DNA of 64,000 nt. It comes from Branchiostoma floridae. Its lineage: Eukaryota > Chordata > Leptocardii > Amphioxiformes > Branchiostomatidae. The position numbers were made by a program, and so were the translations under genes. Within the stretch, counting starts at the first letter, position 1; every line of letters starts with the position of its first letter. The stretch spans positions 7,637,674-7,701,673 of the forward strand of contig NC_049994.1 of NCBI RefSeq assembly GCF_000003815.2. The letters are read 5' to 3'. Below, one piece after another: positions 61,428 to 64,000 of this stretch. The notes below the pieces were generated by a model. It saw only the letters and a program-made list of their open reading frames with translations. It made no database searches and was not told where the DNA came from.

Positions 61428-62395
61428 AGAGATGCCATCTACTACGCTCCTAGGTCCGTTAATTTTTCTAGTGGTGTTTGATGACGCTATGAGGGACGCA
61501 CTGATTAATCAGTGGAAATATGTTGATGACCTGTCCATGGCAGAATCGCGCCACTACCTTGAACCATCATCAATGCAGAATGAACTGGACGATTTCACTG
61601 ACTGGTCTCGCAATAACCACATGTTACTTAACCCAGATAAATGCCAAGTCATCACGTTCTGCTTTATGAAATGTCCACCCCCGCCGCCAGTACTCACCAT
61701 TAATGGATTACCCCTTGAGGTTGTGCCAATCACGCTTCTTCTGGGGGTGTGGCTGCAGAAAGACTTGAAATGGGAGACGCAGGTCACCAGAATGATAGGG
61801 AAAGCTAACGGTCGGCTTTTCTTCTTGCGGAAGCTTAAACATTTCAACCTACCCACTCAGGACCTTGTCACCATTTTCACATCGTTTGTGCGACCAGTTC
61901 TGGAGTATTGCGCGCCAGTTTGGCATCCGGGCCTCACCTGTGCACAGTCGGACAGGCTTGAAGCAGTGCAGCGGAGAGCTGTTCGGACAATACTTGGCAG
62001 GCGCTTCACTAACTACGAACAAGCCAGGATGAACTTAAACATTCCACTGCTGTCGGACCGCAGGCGAGAGCTGTGTTTTAAGTTCGGAACGTACTTGGAA
62101 AGACACAGACCGTCATTGCTGCCACCGAAGGGATCGGACTATCACAACAGATCAACCAGAAACTGTGACAAATACCGACATGTCAAATGTAGGACAGACA
62201 GACTAAGAAACTCGCCGATCCCCTACGTTGTGCGCCTTTTGAATGCCTAATGACCTTATCTCTAAGGATATCTGTTGTGTCTAAAAGTGTTGATACACGC
62301 ACTTAATTTGATTTTATTAATGTCAGAATTTTAATTGTTATTTAAATGTTGTTAAACGATATAATTGATGATACAGATGTTTTAATTTTCTAGAA
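61428..62395 (+). mobile_element. CR1-like LINE reverse transcriptase fragment
   Basis: The frame reads LLGPLIFLVVFDDAM, KYVDDLSMAESRHYLEPSS (YVDD box), LLNPDKCQVITFCF, LLGVWLQKDLKWETQV and FVRPVLEYCAPVWHPGLTC, and stops at 62248-62250. These are RT palm and thumb motifs of a CR1/Jockey-like non-LTR element. This is a different family from the AATA-tailed LINEs (YADD) in this window. It is 5'-truncated by the gap. Its 3' UTR runs into the opposite-strand gene at about 62395. Confidence 0.75.
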
Positions 62396-63984
62396 TAACC
62401 TCTGGCTGGACAAGAATTATTTGTATGATATCCGCAATTCAGCCAAACAGGCTGCGAGTGATTTCTTTTACCAATAAACCATTCATCATCATCATCATCA
62501 TCATCATCTACTGAAGAAACAAAACACATATCTCTCTTATCATCATTAAATGCCCCAGCTGTGAACACTCTCTGTTGCTGCCTCAAATAAGGTGTAGAAA
62601 TTGTAAGTAAAGAAGTACATAAGTAAGAACATAACAAACGCTTGTTTGGGCTCAAGGAAATGAATTTTCTCCAGTCTTTTGGGGTGCATGTATCATCAGA
62701 AATTGAATCAATGAGTGTTGAATTGTCATTTTCCAAAACAGAGTCTCTTCTATTTCTTTCAACATCTTTTGGACTAGGGCCATTTCTATGGGGGTCATCA
62801 AAAACAATATGGACTTCATAACATCCTGACTGGAGTAAAGGCAAAACCCATTTTAGAAACAGAAAATGTGAATACTCAAGAAAAGTTCTATGCTGACCTA
62901 ATGGAGATGTATTAATCAAAAACATGCCTTCTAAAACAGAGCACTGGGGGGAAAAGCCAACTGGGTACATTTTGGTAAAAGCAGTATTATATCTAGATTG
63001 GAAGAAAGAAGTGGTTGCTGATTTAGCCCCCTTGTGAGGGACTCCATCAGCATTACATAAAGCACGAGGCAGCTCCAGAAACTGACCTAGCTGGGGCAAA
63101 TCTAACAGGTGGGCAATTTCAGATAGGGGCTTATTTTGATTTTGGGACCAGGAAACAGCTCTACGATAACATTCTAAAACTAACTTTTTGTCTTTTTCAC
63201 TTTTTGAAACCCTTGACTTTGTCATTTTAATTTGAGAAAAAGTTCTTAAAGACTTCCGTCTTTGGGGTGCTTTATTACTTGGGTTGTTAAGTATCCTGAA
63301 CCTAATGAATGTGTCTAATGATGCCTTACCTTTTTCCCTAAACTTAAGCAAGTCTTCTCTTTGAATATCTGAAATAGAAGCTCCTGTAAATGGTTGAGAC
63401 AGACATCTATCATGTACAGGGGTAGAAAAAATGTGGGCATCTACAACTTTTTTTGCATAATAAACAATATTTAGCCTTTCCTGTTCAATAATAGCAGGAC
63501 TAAGATCATTTTGAGTTCTACAATTTGCTTTGACAAGAATTTGTTGTTTAACTTGTTTAATCAATTTAGCTCGATATGGTAAATATAAAACAAGATCTTC
63601 AATTACAAATTTGTTAGGGCCTGTAATAACTTCTTTTGTGTCCCGATTTATCAACATTTCATGACTCTCATCTAAAGCTACATTAGAATAATTAACAGAA
63701 TTAATACTGGTAACAAATCCCCCCTCTTGGAAATATCTGAGAATATGGTCAGGACAAGACAATATATCACAAAGATGCAAGGGAATGATTCTAGAATATA
63801 TTACATGGTCAAAGGCATGGAAAAGGGGTGCCATCATTTTGTATGAATACAAACGCAAATTCCAATTCCCTGATCTAATTGCTATGAAAAGAGAAATATA
63901 TGCCATAAAGTCATCATGAACAAATCTGTGCCAAAACAAAAATACTTCATCCCGGGCACATGCTCTGGAACAAAACTCTTGAAG
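62338..63984 (-). CDS. Long open frame of an uncharacterised, probably mobile-element-associated family
   Basis: The minus-strand frame is open from 63984, after a TGA at 63985-63987, to a stop at 62338. There is no ATG at the conserved start, so an upstream exon or acceptor is likely. Motifs in order: FCSRACARDEVFLFWHRFV, RSGNWNLRLYSYKMMAPLF, HAFDHVIYSRIIPLH, SVLEGMFLINTSPLGQH, YEVHIVFDDPHRNGPSPKDV with ERNRRDS, and a poly-Asp run encoded by (ATC)n at 62484-62508. The last 20 or so codons (after CPARGY, about 62400) come from the 3' UTR of the opposite-strand LINE, so the natural protein was interrupted there. Expected continuation is the CXC fragment at 61152-60571. Function unknown; a FEN/PIN-like nuclease is only a speculation from the FDxPxxxxPKxxExxRR pattern. 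Confidence 0.6.
   Translation of the reverse strand, partial: LQEFCSRACARDEVFLFWHRFVHDDFMAYISLFIAIRSGNWNLRLYSYKMMAPLFHAFDHVIYSRIIPLHLCDILSCPDHILRYFQEGGFVTSINSVNYSNVALDESHEMLINRDTKEVITGPNKFVIEDLVLYLPYRAKLIKQVKQQILVKANCRTQNDLSPAIIEQERLNIVYYAKKVVDAHIFSTPVHDRCLSQPFTGASISDIQREDLLKFREKGKASLDTFIRFRILNNPSNKAPQRRKSLRTFSQIKMTKSRVSKSEKDKKLVLECYRRAVSWSQNQNKPLSEIAHLLDLPQLGQFLELPRALCNADGVPHKGAKSATTSFFQSRYNTAFTKMYPVGFSPQCSVLEGMFLINTSPLGQHRTFLEYSHFLFLKWVLPLLQSGCYEVHIVFDDPHRNGPSPKDVERNRRDSVLENDNSTLIDSISDDTCTPKDWRKFISLSPNKRLLCSYLCTSLLTISTPYLRQQQRVFTAGAFNDDKRDMCFVSSVDDDDDDDDEWFIGKRNHSQPVWLNCGYHTNNSCPARGYSRKLKHLYHQLYRLTTFK
62484..62508. repeat. (ATC)n microsatellite encoding poly-Asp
   Basis: Eight consecutive ATC/GAT triplets within the minus-strand frame produce DDDDDDDD. 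The length is likely variable. Confidence 0.9.
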
Positions 63985-64000
63985 TCATCTTCTATACCTC

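Noticed and set aside
1-64000. tRNA, rRNA or other structured RNA genes
   Set aside because: No tRNA-like A/B box pair or rRNA-like sequence was seen by eye; a tRNAscan/Infernal run would be decisive.

Overview
This window is eukaryotic, intron-rich, transposon-dense animal DNA. It is most likely from a lancelet (Branchiostoma). That is an inference from an expanded family of ankyrin-ROCO GTPases encoded by 99-nt phase-0 ankyrin exons, abundant CR1/Jockey-type and Penelope-type retroelements, short inverted-repeat elements and a THAP/Kolobok-like transposase gene. No database search was possible. Two runs of N (56467-56566 and 61154-61427) are assembly gaps.

Layout. (1) 1-3235, minus strand: the first four recognisable exons of a THAP-domain, DDE-transposase-like gene that leaves the window on the left, with a GC-rich 5' region at 3236-3600. 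(2) 3700-4800: a TG microsatellite, a degenerate minisatellite, and the last coding exon and poly(A) signal of an unidentified plus-strand gene. (3) About 5.1-58.3 kb: three tandem, head-to-tail copies of one segment. Each copy has a CCGCCAT-containing 5' region with a predicted non-coding exon and a plus-strand gene encoding ankyrin repeats followed by a Roc GTPase domain and a COR domain. Gene A (8244-19889) gives about 835 aa with five ankyrin exons. Gene B (25947-35492) gives about 757 aa with three. Gene C (46633-56390) gives about 806 aa with four. No kinase domain is present. The arrangement recalls the Ank-Roc-COR part of DAPK1-type proteins, so these are probably regulatory GTPases or adaptors; their cellular role cannot be read from the sequence. 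(4) 58.3-64 kb: a gene-poor stretch, then a minus-strand uncharacterised gene family. One part is a long open frame at 62338-63939 and another is a Cys-rich (CXC) C-terminus at 60571-61152. They are separated by a plus-strand LINE fragment and a gap.

The three copies act as natural empty-site controls. Comparing them dates and delimits insertions: a Penelope-like element in gene A intron 12, two CR1-like LINEs with AATA tails, an 8-bp-TSD hAT-type MITE, a 2.5-kb insertion in gene B intron 1, a 6.6-kb fold-back element between genes B and C, and a LINE inside the last exon of gene C. The copies are also mosaic. B resembles C at intron level in the 5' half and resembles A in the 3' half, and the Roc and COR exons of C are near-identical to A/B while their introns do not align, which suggests unequal exchange and gene conversion.

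Exon boundaries were called by hand from GT/AG sites, phase continuity and agreement among the three copies. They are predictions, not transcript evidence.
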